NCBI GenBank assembly: GCA_047638395.1
Contig: JBLIMV010000010.1
Coordinates: 94,337-158,336, forward strand
DNA length: 64,000 nt
Origin: CAXBCP01 sp047638395
GTDB taxonomy: Bacteria > Pseudomonadota > Alphaproteobacteria > MPNO01 > UBA830
Reading direction: 5' to 3'
This document shows positions 50,479-60,187 of the stretch, piece by piece. Within the stretch, counting starts at the first letter, position 1. Every line of letters starts with the position of its first letter. A program made the translations under genes and the position numbers. Below the pieces are notes generated by a model. It was not told where the DNA came from. It searched no databases and was given only the letters and a program-made list of their open reading frames with translations.

Positions 50479-52047
50479 ATGTATCCGGCATCCAGAATTC
50501 TGTCGCGGGCGGTCGAATTTTTTCCCGACCGTCCCGCGCTGATCGACGGCGACGTGCGATTGACCTACCGGGAGCTGGGCGCGCGGGTGAACCGGCTGGC
50601 CAACGCGCTTTTGGCGCTCGGGCTGGAACGCGGCGACAGGGTGGCGATCCTCGACTGGAATTCATATCGTTATGCCGAAACCTATTACGCCTGCGCGGTT
50701 GCCGGGCTGACCTTTATGCCGCTCAATTCCCGGCTCGCGGCACCCGAGCTTGAATACATCTTCAATGATTCCGATGCACGTGCCGTGCTGTTATCGGCCC
50801 CGTTCCTCGAAGTGTACGAAGAGGTCCGCTCGAAAGCGCCGTCGCTGGAATTCACGGTCGGCATGGGGCTGGATAAAACCCCCGACGGATTTTTCGACTA
50901 CGAGAAAATGTTGGCGGACGCCTCGCCGGAAGCCGACCCGGTCGCAACAGCGCTCGATGAGATCATCCAGATTTATTACACATCGGGCACGACTGGCGAC
51001 CCGAAGGGTGTTTGTCTGACAAACACGAATGTTTACTGGTGCGGGATCGATTGCGCGACCACGATGGATTTCCGATTAGGGTGTGTCTGGCTGCATTCCG
51101 CGCCCATGTTTCATCTGGCGGACGCGGTGGCGTTCTGGTCGGTGCCGATGGTCGGCGGCACGCAGGTCTGCGTGCATTTCCAGCCGGACCGGGTTCTGGA
51201 ACTGATCGAGAAAGAGCGTGTGACGATCACGTCGTTGCCGGCAACCCTGATCGCCCTGATTGCCAACCATTCCGATACGTCGAAATACGATCTGTCGAGC
51301 CTGACACAGATCATGTATGGCGGCTCACCCACGCCCTTGGGGGTGTTGCAGAAAGCCGAAAAGATGTTCCCCTCGAACATGTTCCTGCACACTTACGGAA
51401 TCACGGAGACGACCGGCATTTCCTGCTCGCTTCACCCGCAGGATCATGACCTGACGCTGCCCGAAGGTGGCGTCCACCGGGCCGCATCCTGCGGAACGCC
51501 GTCGCCGTTGATCGAAATGCGGGTGGTCGATGATGACGACAATGATGTGCCGGTCGGTGAAATCGGCGAGGTGCTGTTCGGCGGCCCCAAGATCATGAAG
51601 GAATACTGGCGCAAACCCGATATCACCGCCGAGACTCTCCGCGGTGGCTGGTATCACACGGGTGATGCGGGGTATGTCGACGAGACCGGACATCTCTATC
51701 TCGTCGACCGGAAGAAGGACATGATCATCTCGGGCGGTGAGAACATCTATTCTGTCGAGGTAGAGAACGTCCTGTCGACCCACCCGGCGGTGCTGGAGGT
51801 CGCAGTGATTGGCATCCCGCACGAGCTTTGGGGGGAACAGGTCCATGCGGTTGTGGTGCGCGGCGACGGGCAGGAAAATGCCTCTGACGCCGAGATTATC
51901 GACTTTTGCCGCGGTCGGATCGCGGGATACAAAATTCCGAAATCGCTTTCCTTCGTAGAGGGGCCATTACCGACAACAGGGCCCGGCAAAATAGCGAAAA
52001 GGCGGTTGCGCGATCCCTATTGGGAAGGCGTTGAACGACAGATTTGA
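50479..52047 (+). CDS. Acyl-CoA synthetase (AMP-forming)
   Basis: 522 residues of the ANL family, GTGAGGAC before the ATG. A3 motif YYTSGTTGDPKGVCLTN, A5 FLHTYGITETTG, A7/A8 YHTGDAGYVDETGHLYLVDRKKDMIISGGENIYSVEVE and the catalytic Lys in LPTTGPGKIAKRRLR. Activates a fatty or aryl acid to its CoA ester. It lies opposite the crotonase-family gene and just before a Rieske oxygenase, so its substrate could be an aromatic or branched acid. It differs clearly from the EntE-like ligase at 35995 (lower similarity, different N-terminus). Confidence 0.92.
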   Translation: MYPASRILSRAVEFFPDRPALIDGDVRLTYRELGARVNRLANALLALGLERGDRVAILDWNSYRYAETYYACAVAGLTFMPLNSRLAAPELEYIFNDSDARAVLLSAPFLEVYEEVRSKAPSLEFTVGMGLDKTPDGFFDYEKMLADASPEADPVATALDEIIQIYYTSGTTGDPKGVCLTNTNVYWCGIDCATTMDFRLGCVWLHSAPMFHLADAVAFWSVPMVGGTQVCVHFQPDRVLELIEKERVTITSLPATLIALIANHSDTSKYDLSSLTQIMYGGSPTPLGVLQKAEKMFPSNMFLHTYGITETTGISCSLHPQDHDLTLPEGGVHRAASCGTPSPLIEMRVVDDDDNDVPVGEIGEVLFGGPKIMKEYWRKPDITAETLRGGWYHTGDAGYVDETGHLYLVDRKKDMIISGGENIYSVEVENVLSTHPAVLEVAVIGIPHELWGEQVHAVVVRGDGQENASDAEIIDFCRGRIAGYKIPKSLSFVEGPLPTTGPGKIAKRRLRDPYWEGVERQI

Positions 52048-52113
52048 TTCCCGTTGGATTTGCAATAGAGTTTGGGCCTACCTGAGGAAACGTGGCGTGA
52101 AGAAAGCCGGTTC

Positions 52114-53160
52114 ATGACGAACTTTATCCGCAATGCCTGGTACGCGGCGTGCTGGTCGGACGAGCTGGACACCCGGCCTCAGGCGAAGACAATTCTGGGA
52201 CAGGATCTTGCGGTATACCGCACAGAATCAGGTGTCGCGGCGGCGGTCGAGGATTGCTGCCCCCACCGGTTCGCACCGATGTCGCTGGGCAGTGTTGATG
52301 GCGAAAGTATCGTCTGTGGCTACCACGGTATGCGGTTTGACTGCGGTGGGATCTGCGTCGATATCCCGGGCCAGAAGAACATACCTGGCCGTACAGTGAT
52401 CCGGGCCTATCCCGTGGTTGAGAAACACAAACTCGTCTGGGTCTGGACGGGAGATGCCGACCGCGTGGATGAGGGGCTGATCCCGGACCTTCCCTGGCTC
52501 GATGATCCGGAATGGACATCCGTCACGGGCACAACGCGGTATGACTGCAATTGGGTGCTGCTTGTCGATAATCTGCTCGACCTGACCCATACGACATTCG
52601 TACATCAGTCGACGATCGGTACAGAGGACGTTGCAAACACACCCGTTACCTCCGAACGCACCGGCGATATCGTCACCGTGACGCGGATCATGAAAGACGC
52701 CGAGCCGTCCAATTTCTACAAACGTGTCGGTGGGTTCGACGGCAAGATCGATCGCTGGCAGAAGATCTGGCTGGACCCGCCATCCACCGTCATCATCGAT
52801 GCCGGCGGCGTGCCGGCAGGCACGAATGACAAAGAGAACTATCGGGGTATCGATACGCGCATTATCAGCGTCCTCAAGCCGGTCGATGAGGGCACGGTCG
52901 ATCAGGTCTGGGCCTTCGCGCGCGATACCTGTCTGAATGATGCGGAACTGGACGCGGATATTGAGAAATCGATCATTCACACGTTCAATGAAGATATCGC
53001 GTTTCTCGCCGGTCAGCAGCGCAACATGGAAAAGCAACCTGACCGTAAAATGTTGAATAACACCGCGGATGCCGGGGTTGTGCAGGCGCGCCGGGTCATT
53101 GATGAACGGCTGGCCGCAGATGCCGCGCCCGGTTTGGCTGCGCAGACGCCCGCCGAATAA
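52114..53160 (+). CDS. Rieske-type aromatic ring-hydroxylating / O-demethylating oxygenase (VanA-like)
   Basis: 348 residues from the ATG at 52114, chosen because FIRNAWYAACWSDEL is the conserved VanA-like N-terminus. The Rieske [2Fe-2S] ligands are C-x-H in EDCCPHRFAPMSLG and C-x2-H in IVCGYHGMRFDCGG. The mononuclear iron site is DNLLDLTHTTFVHQ (His, His and later Asp). This type demethylates methoxybenzoates such as vanillate, or hydroxylates related acids, and needs a reductase (VanB-like), which is not in the window. It follows the acyl-CoA ligase by ~65 bases. Confidence 0.9.
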   Translation: MTNFIRNAWYAACWSDELDTRPQAKTILGQDLAVYRTESGVAAAVEDCCPHRFAPMSLGSVDGESIVCGYHGMRFDCGGICVDIPGQKNIPGRTVIRAYPVVEKHKLVWVWTGDADRVDEGLIPDLPWLDDPEWTSVTGTTRYDCNWVLLVDNLLDLTHTTFVHQSTIGTEDVANTPVTSERTGDIVTVTRIMKDAEPSNFYKRVGGFDGKIDRWQKIWLDPPSTVIIDAGGVPAGTNDKENYRGIDTRIISVLKPVDEGTVDQVWAFARDTCLNDAELDADIEKSIIHTFNEDIAFLAGQQRNMEKQPDRKMLNNTADAGVVQARRVIDERLAADAAPGLAAQTPAE

Positions 53161-53183
53161 ACACTCTGGGATTTATACCGCCT

Positions 53184-54194
53184 GTGACCAAAACAACCCT
53201 CCGGCTTCTGGCCGTCATCGTGATAGCCGCCTGTGCCTTGCCGGCCTCGGCGCAAATTGCGCCTGATGGTGGTTTTTCGAAGCCGTTAAAATGCACGCTG
53301 GACCGCGATTGCTGGATCATCAACCTCCCGGATGCGGATAGCAGCGCGAAGGTAACCGATCATCGCTGTGGCTTCAGAACGTATAACGGTCATAAGGGCA
53401 CCGATTTCGCGATCCGCGATTTTCGCGCCCTCGATACCGGCGCGGCGGTCGTCGCGGCCGGGCCGGGCATTATCACCGCGGCGCGGGACGGCGCCGACGA
53501 GTATTTCAAGCAAACCCCGGCGACGCGGAAGCTGATCGGCCGCAAGGCTTGCGGAAACGGGGTCATCATCGAGCACAATGGCGGCTGGGAGAGCCAGTAC
53601 TGCCATATGCGCAAAGGCTCCCTTTCGGTAAAGCTGGGCGACCGGGTTAAACGAGGACAGAAACTCGGTCTGGTGGGGATGTCCGGGCGGACCGAATTTC
53701 CCCATGTGCATATTGAGTTCCGGGTGGACGGCAAGACGGTCGATCCCTTTACCGGCGCAGCGGTCGGGTCCGGCTGCAATCTGCCGCAGCGCCCGCTCTG
53801 GGCAAAAAGCGCGGCCGTCCGTTATCCACCATTTGCGCTGTACGCTGCGGGGTTCAGCGATCATTCGGTCACTGGTAACACGGTGTATTCTTCTGCGCGT
53901 AGCCCTGTCAGCCTGCCGCGCCATTCGCCGGGTCTGGTGCTGTGGGCCGCGATGTTCGGGGTTCAGCGGGGAGACGTGCTGAAACTTCGTATCCTCGACC
54001 CGGCGGGGGCGGCGTTGTCCGTCCGCGAAATCCGGTTCGACCGGTCTCAGGCACGGCGGATTGAATTCACCGGTCGCAAGTTACCGCCACCCGGCTGGGC
54101 GGTCGGCGGCTGGAAAGGGGAGGCCGTGTTGCAGCGCTTCGTGAATGGCCGTACGGTTTCGCGCTCCATCATTGTTCCCCTAATCATTAAATAG
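53184..54194 (+). CDS. Exported M23 (LytM-type) metallopeptidase
   Basis: 336 residues beginning with GTG. Signal peptide TTLRLLAVIVIAACALPASAQ. The LytM domain (~60-200) has the zinc motif H-x3-D in NGHKGTDFAIRD and the H-x-H in EFPHVHIEF, with a helper His in QYCHMRKGS. The domain should cut peptide cross-links of peptidoglycan in the periplasm. The C-terminal ~130 residues form a separate domain of unknown type. It follows the Rieske oxygenase closely (23 bases) and precedes hyuA by 13 bases, yet it is functionally unrelated. Confidence 0.9.
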   Translation: MTKTTLRLLAVIVIAACALPASAQIAPDGGFSKPLKCTLDRDCWIINLPDADSSAKVTDHRCGFRTYNGHKGTDFAIRDFRALDTGAAVVAAGPGIITAARDGADEYFKQTPATRKLIGRKACGNGVIIEHNGGWESQYCHMRKGSLSVKLGDRVKRGQKLGLVGMSGRTEFPHVHIEFRVDGKTVDPFTGAAVGSGCNLPQRPLWAKSAAVRYPPFALYAAGFSDHSVTGNTVYSSARSPVSLPRHSPGLVLWAAMFGVQRGDVLKLRILDPAGAALSVREIRFDRSQARRIEFTGRKLPPPGWAVGGWKGEAVLQRFVNGRTVSRSIIVPLIIK

Positions 54195-54207
54195 TCAGGA
54201 CTGGCCA

Positions 54208-56319
54208 ATGCCGGGTATTGAAATTCATATCGGCTGCGATATCGGCGGTACGTTCACGGATATCGTTGCCCAGATGGGAGACGGTGCGCTGCATGTGCGG
54301 AAAGTGGCCTCCACGCCGGACGATCCGGGCGAGGCGGTCGTTGCGGGTCTGGCCGATCTGCTCAAGGATGTCGGTGCGTCGTTGTCGGATGTGCGCGAAG
54401 TCGTGCACGGCACGACGGTCGGCTCCAACACGATCCTGCAGAAAACGGGTGCCAGGACCGGCCTGATCACGACGCAGGGTTTCCGCGATGTCCTCGAGAT
54501 CGGGCGGATTCGAACGCCGACCATGTTTGACCTGACCTGGGAAAAACCGGAACCTCTGGTGCCGCGCCGTCACCGGCTTGAAGTTAATGAGCGGATGGGG
54601 GCGGACGGCAACGTGGTGCGGCCGCTTGACGACGCAGACGTTATCGCTGCCGGTCAGCGCCTGGTCGACGAGGGCATCGAGGCGGTGGCAATCTGCTACA
54701 TCAATTCCTGCTTCAACGCGGCACACGAGAAGCGCACCGCCGCTATCCTGACGGAAAAATTTCCACAGCTTCTGGTTACTGCATCCTGTGACGTCCTGCC
54801 GGAAATGAAGGAGTACGAACGTACATCGACGACGGTGGTGAATGCCTATCTGCTGGCAGCGATGCGGCGCTATCTCGCCAATCTGACCCGAAATCTTGGC
54901 GAAGCGGGAATGACGGCACCGTTGCTGGTCGTCGCGTCATCGGGCGGCATGATGCGCGTTGAGACGGCGAGCGAGATACCGGTCTTTGCTGTCGGCTCAG
55001 GTCCGGCGGGCGGTGTCATGGGGGCTGCGCGTCTTGGCCAGGCGAATGGCAGGCCCGATGCGATTGCGTTCGATATGGGTGGCACGACCGCCAAAGCCTC
55101 GATCATCGAGGGGGGTGAACCCATGCTGACGTCGGAATATGAATTCCGGGACGGTATTTCGACGCCGAGCCGGTTCATCAAGGGCGGCGGCTATATGCTC
55201 AAAGTGCCCGCCATCGACATCGCCGAGGTTGGCGCAGGGGGCGGGTCGATCACGTGGATAGACGATGGTGGGCTTTTGCAGGTTGGGCCGGTGTCCGCCG
55301 GCGCCGACCCCGGGCCTGCGTGTTACGGGCGTGGTAACGAACAACCGACAGTGACGGACGCGAACATGGTGCTCGGGTATCTGAACCCCGGCGGGCTCGC
55401 CGGGGGCAGTCTGGAAATCGACATGGCTCTGGCGGAGAAGGCGATCATGACCCATATCGGTGAGCCGCTGGGCCTCGATCTGGTCCAGGCGGCGTCCGGC
55501 ATTCGCAAGATCGCGAACGTTGCCATGGCCCGCGCAATTCGTTCGGTGACCGTGGAACGCGGACGTGATGCCCGCGACATGGGACTGATGGCTTTCGGTG
55601 GCGGAGGACCGGTGCATGCGGTCGAGGTCGCGGGACTGTTAGGCATCCGCGAAGTGATTGTGCCGGCGATGTCGGGTGTGTTCTGTTCCGTCGGGATGCT
55701 GGCATCCGATGTCGAACATAATTTCGTCCGCAGTCTTCTTGGGCCACTGGAAAAGATAGACCCGGCGGTGTTTTCAGCGACTGTCGACGGCCTGCGTGCC
55801 GATGGCGAGGCGCGATTGCGCACCGATGGTTTTCCCGATGACCGGATTACTCTGACGTTTTCAGCCGATATCCGCTATCTCGGCCAGTCGTCAGAACTGA
55901 CGGTTCCGTTTGATCCGGAAGTTGTTCTGAAGGCGGGGTTTGTTACGCTCGAAGACGCATTCCGCGATAGCTATCAAGATACGTTTGGCTATACGAACGA
56001 TGAACCGGCGGAACTGGTGAATATCCGGCTTGCGGCCCGCGGTATCCGTGAAAACCGCCTGACCTTCGAGGGTGTCGAAAAACATGTCGTCGCACTGGAT
56101 ATCCCGGACGGCGAGCGCAGCGTGTGGTTTCCGTCGGTCGGTGATTACGCCGTGATACCGACCCGGGCGCGCACCGTGGTTGGCAGCGGTCCCGTCACGG
56201 GGCCCGCCATTCTTGAAGCCTATGACACCACGGTCGTGCTGCCGCCTGGTGCGGTTGCCACATCCGACGGCTGCGGCAGTCTGGTGATATCGGTCCCCGA
56301 CAGCGTGATGGAGCATTAA
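54208..56319 (+). CDS. Hydantoinase A/oxoprolinase family ATP-binding subunit (second pair)
   Basis: 703 residues. N-terminal GCDIGGTFTDIVAQMGDG, then VVHGTTVGSNTILQKTGARTGLITTQGFRDVL, and IAFDMGGTTAKASIIEGGEP with PAIDIAEVGAGGGSITWID, as in the copy at 44443. The start has only a weak ribosome site. It is followed after one base by its partner hyuB. ATP-dependent opening of a cyclic amide (hydantoin or oxoproline) is the family reaction; the true substrate is unknown. Confidence 0.92.
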   Translation: MPGIEIHIGCDIGGTFTDIVAQMGDGALHVRKVASTPDDPGEAVVAGLADLLKDVGASLSDVREVVHGTTVGSNTILQKTGARTGLITTQGFRDVLEIGRIRTPTMFDLTWEKPEPLVPRRHRLEVNERMGADGNVVRPLDDADVIAAGQRLVDEGIEAVAICYINSCFNAAHEKRTAAILTEKFPQLLVTASCDVLPEMKEYERTSTTVVNAYLLAAMRRYLANLTRNLGEAGMTAPLLVVASSGGMMRVETASEIPVFAVGSGPAGGVMGAARLGQANGRPDAIAFDMGGTTAKASIIEGGEPMLTSEYEFRDGISTPSRFIKGGGYMLKVPAIDIAEVGAGGGSITWIDDGGLLQVGPVSAGADPGPACYGRGNEQPTVTDANMVLGYLNPGGLAGGSLEIDMALAEKAIMTHIGEPLGLDLVQAASGIRKIANVAMARAIRSVTVERGRDARDMGLMAFGGGGPVHAVEVAGLLGIREVIVPAMSGVFCSVGMLASDVEHNFVRSLLGPLEKIDPAVFSATVDGLRADGEARLRTDGFPDDRITLTFSADIRYLGQSSELTVPFDPEVVLKAGFVTLEDAFRDSYQDTFGYTNDEPAELVNIRLAARGIRENRLTFEGVEKHVVALDIPDGERSVWFPSVGDYAVIPTRARTVVGSGPVTGPAILEAYDTTVVLPPGAVATSDGCGSLVISVPDSVMEH

Positions 56320-56320
56320 G

Positions 56321-58042
56321 ATGGCGATGGATATTGATCCGATCACCTTTGCCGTGATCAAGAACGGCCTCGACGCAATCGTCGATGAAATGGCTTATGA
56401 CGTTATCCGCACCGCACGGTCCGAAATCGTCAAGGACGTGATGGATTACTCCGCCGCGATCTGTGACACCGATGGCAACATGATCGCGCAGGCCAAGACG
56501 GTGGCCCTTCATCTGGGGGCCGTTCCCGAGGCGATGGGCGTGGTGCTGGAACAATATGGTGACGGCCTTGTCCCCGGCGACGCTGTTATCCTGAACGATC
56601 CCTATCAGGGCGGTATGCATCTGCCCGATATTTTCATGTTTATGCCGATCTTTGACGCAGAGGAAAACCTGCAGGGCTTTTCCGTGGTCATCTGCCATCA
56701 CACCGATGTCGGTGGCCGGGTGCCGGGATCGAACGCGAGTGATTCCACCGAGATTTTTCAGGAAGGCCTGCGTATCCCCGCGCTCAAGCTGTTTGAGGCT
56801 GGTGTGCCCAACGACACGTTGTTCAAAATGATCGACATAAATGTACGCCTGCCGGACCGCGTTATCGGCGATCTGAAGGCACAGTTCGCGGCTTGTCGCA
56901 CCGGTGCGCGGGAGCTCGGGAAGATGTTCGACCGGTACGGCGCGGAAATGACCTCGACGTATTTTGCCGAGCTGCTCGACTACGCCGAGCGCATGACGCG
57001 GGCGGAAATTTCCGCCTGGCCCGACGGCACGTACAGCTTTACCGATTATATCGACGATGACGGCTTTAACGACGAGCCGTTGCCGATTGCGGTGGCGATT
57101 ACGGTGCATGGCGACAGTGTGACGGTTGATTACGAAGGATCCGCCCCGCAGGTCCCGGCGGCACTGAATTCGACGAAATCCTACACCAATTCCTGTACAT
57201 ACCTGTCAGTGCGCTGCTGCCTGAAGGGCGATATCCCGAACAATGCAGGCGTGTTCCGCGCAATCAACGTGAACGCGCCGGAAGCGTCTATCGTCAATCC
57301 AAAGATACCGGCGGCCGTCGCCGCGCGGGCGTTGACCGGCTACCGCGTGGTCGATGCGATGTTCGGTGCGCTGGCGCAGATTGTGCCGGATCGTGTGCCG
57401 GCGGCAGGCGAGGGCGGGAATACGGTGGTCTGCCTCGGCGGTTACAAGGAAGACGGCGCACCCTTCATTATTGTCGATATGATCTGCGGCGCCTGGGGCG
57501 GGCGACCCGATAAGGACGGGATCGAAGCGATTACCAATCCATCTCAGAACCTGTCGAATACGCCGGTCGAGACCATGGAATCCCAGCACCCCGTGCGGGT
57601 GGAGGAATACGCCCTCGTGGCTGACAGTTGCGGCGCCGGCAAATGGCGCGGCGGTCTGGGTGTGGCGCGGTCGTACCGGCTGCTGGCACCCGAAGCCGGA
57701 CTACAGCTGCGGGCCGATCGGATGAAAATACTGCCTTACGGGCTTGCCGGCGGCGGACCTGCCACCGGCGCGATCAACGAGATCACGACCGATGCCGGCG
57801 AGCACATCGACCTGCCGAGCAAGATCAACCGGCGAATGGCGCAGGGCGATTTGGTCCGGCACGTTCAGCCGGGCGGCGGCGGGTTTGGCGATCCGCTCAC
57901 GCGCGACCCGGACCGCGTTGCCCGCGATGTGTGGAACACAAAGATATCGGCAGCGTATGCCCGGGAGCATCACCGGGTCGTGGTAGACCCCGATACCGGC
58001 GTGCTGGATGCCGCCGCAACGACGGCGCTGCGGGCTCAGTAA
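56321..58042 (+). CDS. Hydantoinase B/oxoprolinase family subunit (second pair)
   Basis: 573 residues. MDIDPITFAVIKNGLDAIVDEMAYDVIRTARSEIVKD at the start, VILNDPYQGGMHLPDIFMF, HHTDVGGRVPGSNASDSTEIFQEG and the C-terminal RHVQPGGGGFGDPLTRDPDRVARDV, all as in HyuB. It starts one base after the hyuA stop (TAAGATG), so the two are translationally coupled. This makes it a fully preserved pair, in contrast to the first pair, which is split by a repeat. Ended by a strong bidirectional terminator. Confidence 0.92.
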   Translation: MAMDIDPITFAVIKNGLDAIVDEMAYDVIRTARSEIVKDVMDYSAAICDTDGNMIAQAKTVALHLGAVPEAMGVVLEQYGDGLVPGDAVILNDPYQGGMHLPDIFMFMPIFDAEENLQGFSVVICHHTDVGGRVPGSNASDSTEIFQEGLRIPALKLFEAGVPNDTLFKMIDINVRLPDRVIGDLKAQFAACRTGARELGKMFDRYGAEMTSTYFAELLDYAERMTRAEISAWPDGTYSFTDYIDDDGFNDEPLPIAVAITVHGDSVTVDYEGSAPQVPAALNSTKSYTNSCTYLSVRCCLKGDIPNNAGVFRAINVNAPEASIVNPKIPAAVAARALTGYRVVDAMFGALAQIVPDRVPAAGEGGNTVVCLGGYKEDGAPFIIVDMICGAWGGRPDKDGIEAITNPSQNLSNTPVETMESQHPVRVEEYALVADSCGAGKWRGGLGVARSYRLLAPEAGLQLRADRMKILPYGLAGGGPATGAINEITTDAGEHIDLPSKINRRMAQGDLVRHVQPGGGGFGDPLTRDPDRVARDVWNTKISAAYAREHHRVVVDPDTGVLDAAATTALRAQ

Positions 58043-58071
58043 TTCAGAGCACATCAGTAACCGGCGCGCAT

Positions 58072-58112
58072 AAAAAAGGGCGACCGGAAAACCGGTCGCC
58101 CTAGAATTTTTA
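58072..58112. terminator. Bidirectional terminator between hyuB and the cold-shock gene
   Basis: AAAAAA then GGGCGACCGG-AAAA-CCGGTCGCCC then TAGAATTTTTA: a perfect 10-bp stem with A run before and T run after, between converging genes. Confidence 0.93.
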
Positions 58113-58124
58113 TTGTTCGACTGA

Positions 58125-58334
58125 TTAGTCGAGGGCGACGAGGTTGTCGGCGCTCTGACGTCCGTCCCGGCTGGGAGCAAGTTCGAACTCGACTTTCTGG
58201 CCTTCGCGGAGACCCGGAAGTCCCGCACGCTCAACGGCAGAAATATGCACAAAAGCGTCTTTTCCGCCATCATCGGGCTCGATGAAACCGAAACCCTTCG
58301 TTGGATTGAACCACTTTACAGTACCTGTCGGCAT
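58125..58334 (-). CDS. Cold-shock domain protein (CspA family)
   Basis: 69 residues, AAGGA before the ATG. Single cold-shock domain with the RNA-binding motifs KGFGFI (RNP1) and DAFVHI (RNP2) after TGTVKWFNP. These proteins bind single-stranded nucleic acid and melt RNA structure in the cold or in stationary phase. A 200-base AT-richer leader precedes it, which is usual for csp genes whose mRNA is controlled through the 5' region. Confidence 0.96.
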   Translation of the reverse strand: MPTGTVKWFNPTKGFGFIEPDDGGKDAFVHISAVERAGLPGLREGQKVEFELAPSRDGRQSADNLVALD

Positions 58335-58534
58335 AGCTAGTCCTTTTTAGTAGTCTGTGCGTTCCTCGCAGAAATCGTCAAATTTCTGTCGGTTACGCGT
58401 TCTTGATCGTACTGTCCCGGAGTCGCTGGTCAGGCGTCGCAAACGTCGACAAGTTCGGCTGGTCAAGCATAGATCGCAATAAGATTAACGTTGATTCGGC
58501 TTTGATGGCAAATTCTTTAATTCAAACGCTTGTT
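58335..58534 (-). promoter_or_regulatory. Probable leader/promoter region of the cold-shock gene
   Basis: 200 bases without a gene between two minus-strand genes. csp genes often have a long 5' untranslated region that acts as a cold sensor, and AT-rich stretches such as AATTCTTTAATTC are seen near 58511. No conserved cold box could be confirmed by eye. Confidence 0.35.
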
Positions 58535-59596
58535 TTAAATGTTCACACGCAAAACGGTTTGCGGTGTTCGAATACCGCCGATGCGATGGGCGAATGCTTC
58601 GGGGCGCGGGCGAATATTCGCGTTGCGCAGCCATAGCCGCCACAGGCGACGACGTTTTTCCGGTTCCGGCCAGTCTTCATAGGACGTGCGTGAATGCATC
58701 GTGACATGGCTGTTGAGGAGCTGAATGTCGCCGATCTCGAAATGCATAGAAAGATGAAGCTCTTCGTTAACCTCGGCCATTAGTGCAAAAGCATCCATCT
58801 GTGCTTTGCTCAGGGGCGGATTACCGGGCAGGGCGTGGCCCTTTTCTATATGCTTATACCCGCCGGCGGTGGTCAGATACCCGTCCAGGTAATTGAATAC
58901 TGCCATACGGTACCAAGGGTCCTCGCCGGGAGAAACTTCCCCGTGTTTGGTCCAGAACATGTCTGCCGTCAGTTCGGTGACCAGGTCGGGGTGGCGCCGC
59001 AGCATCTCGTTATGGACGGCCGGTGCGCTGACGATCTTCGATGAGCCGCCCGTCATCGATGTCTGGAGGCAAAGCAGGCTGACCACGTCGCACTGATCGG
59101 TGTGGAACAGCATATGAGCACTGGTTTGATAACCGCGGTGTTGCGGATTGTTGTAATCGAGCCCCATGTCGGTCACGTGACCGATCATGTCGCCGTCCGG
59201 GTTGTTCGACTGCGGTGCGCCGACCTGGAGGCCGATCACCCAATAGGCGATCGCGAGGTCGATGCGGTCCCAGTCCGCGACCGGCATACCACGAATGAGC
59301 TGGAAGCCGCGCCCGTCCTTGATCTGATGAAACACCTCCGCCATCGGCGCGCCGAACGCGCTCAGGTCTATGTCGTTTTGATCAAGGTTGAGTAATCCGT
59401 CCGCATCGTCGCCGATGGTCGAGCGCACCTGTTTGGCGATATCGCCGAGCGCCGCGATATCGTCATCACGAAGCGTGTAGATCCAGTCGTCACGCGTGGC
59501 CATCTCGTCGCCGGTCCACACCGCGGGGTCGGTAACGGGTTTTCCGGGGACCGCGGGCGCACGAACGGTATTCGGGAGTCTTGCATCATCGGGCAT
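58535..59596 (-). CDS. TauD/TfdA-family 2-oxoglutarate-dependent dioxygenase (second copy)
   Basis: 353 residues. It aligns with the copy at 19547 over its whole length: DWIYTLRDDDIAAL near the start, AIAYWVIGLQVGAPQSN, FHTDQCDVVSLLCLQTS with the H-x-D ligands, IQLLNSHVTMHSRTSYEDWPEPEKRR with the distal His, and LWRLWLRN with the 2-oxoglutarate Arg. It stands alone here, next to cold-shock and stress genes rather than in a catabolic operon. A paralogue of the first, but clearly diverged, so it probably has a different substrate. Confidence 0.87.
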   Translation of the reverse strand: MPDDARLPNTVRAPAVPGKPVTDPAVWTGDEMATRDDWIYTLRDDDIAALGDIAKQVRSTIGDDADGLLNLDQNDIDLSAFGAPMAEVFHQIKDGRGFQLIRGMPVADWDRIDLAIAYWVIGLQVGAPQSNNPDGDMIGHVTDMGLDYNNPQHRGYQTSAHMLFHTDQCDVVSLLCLQTSMTGGSSKIVSAPAVHNEMLRRHPDLVTELTADMFWTKHGEVSPGEDPWYRMAVFNYLDGYLTTAGGYKHIEKGHALPGNPPLSKAQMDAFALMAEVNEELHLSMHFEIGDIQLLNSHVTMHSRTSYEDWPEPEKRRRLWRLWLRNANIRPRPEAFAHRIGGIRTPQTVLRVNI

Positions 59597-59735
59597 ACCG
59601 AAACTATAGGCCGGGTTTTCCGGTTACGACAAGGTGAATACGCGTGGTTGGGCCGTTGATGCAGATCAAGGCGTGCCGGCAGCAGCGGGGCAGGATGGTC
59701 AAAGTATCCCCGTCGGCAGAGAAAGGCTTTATCGG

Positions 59736-60167
59736 ATGATTGAAAAAATTCTCGTCCCGCTTCCCGTGGAGTCAGCCAAAAATGGTTCCGCCGCAATCGC
59801 TATGGCGAAAGATGTGGCCAAGGCTCAGGGCGCCAAAATTGTACTCCTGCATGTTGTTGAGGAAATGCCGGCCTATGTGTCGGTTCATCTGCCGGCCGAT
59901 CTACAGAAGAACGCGTTTGCCGCAGCGCGCGATGACATGGCAGCGGCGGCAAAAGCGCAGGGGATTGATGGCATTGCCGATATCGTCGTGCGAGAGGGTA
60001 ATCCGGCGGCAGACATCCTCGATTTTGCGAATGATACCGGGGTCGACATGATCGTCATGTCATCCCATGACCCGGGAATCGCAGATTATCTGCTGGGCTC
60101 GGTCGCTGCCCGCGTTGTGCGCCACGCCCATTGTTCGGTCCTGGTCGTCAGGCAGCGAAAGGGCTGA
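59736..60167 (+). CDS. Universal stress protein (UspA family)
   Basis: 143 residues from the ATG at 59736 with AAAGG upstream; a start at 59634 adds sequence unrelated to the fold. The N-terminus EKILVPLPVESAKNGSAAIAMAKDVAKAQGAKIVLLHVVEE and the C-terminal MSSHDPGIADYLLGSVAARVVRHAHCSVLVVRQ fit the USP fold and its G-x-S ATP-binding loop. Likely binds ATP and helps survival under stress. Divergent from the TauD gene. Confidence 0.92.
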   Translation: MIEKILVPLPVESAKNGSAAIAMAKDVAKAQGAKIVLLHVVEEMPAYVSVHLPADLQKNAFAAARDDMAAAAKAQGIDGIADIVVREGNPAADILDFANDTGVDMIVMSSHDPGIADYLLGSVAARVVRHAHCSVLVVRQRKG

Positions 60168-60187
60168 CGGCCTCCGACAATGATGCT

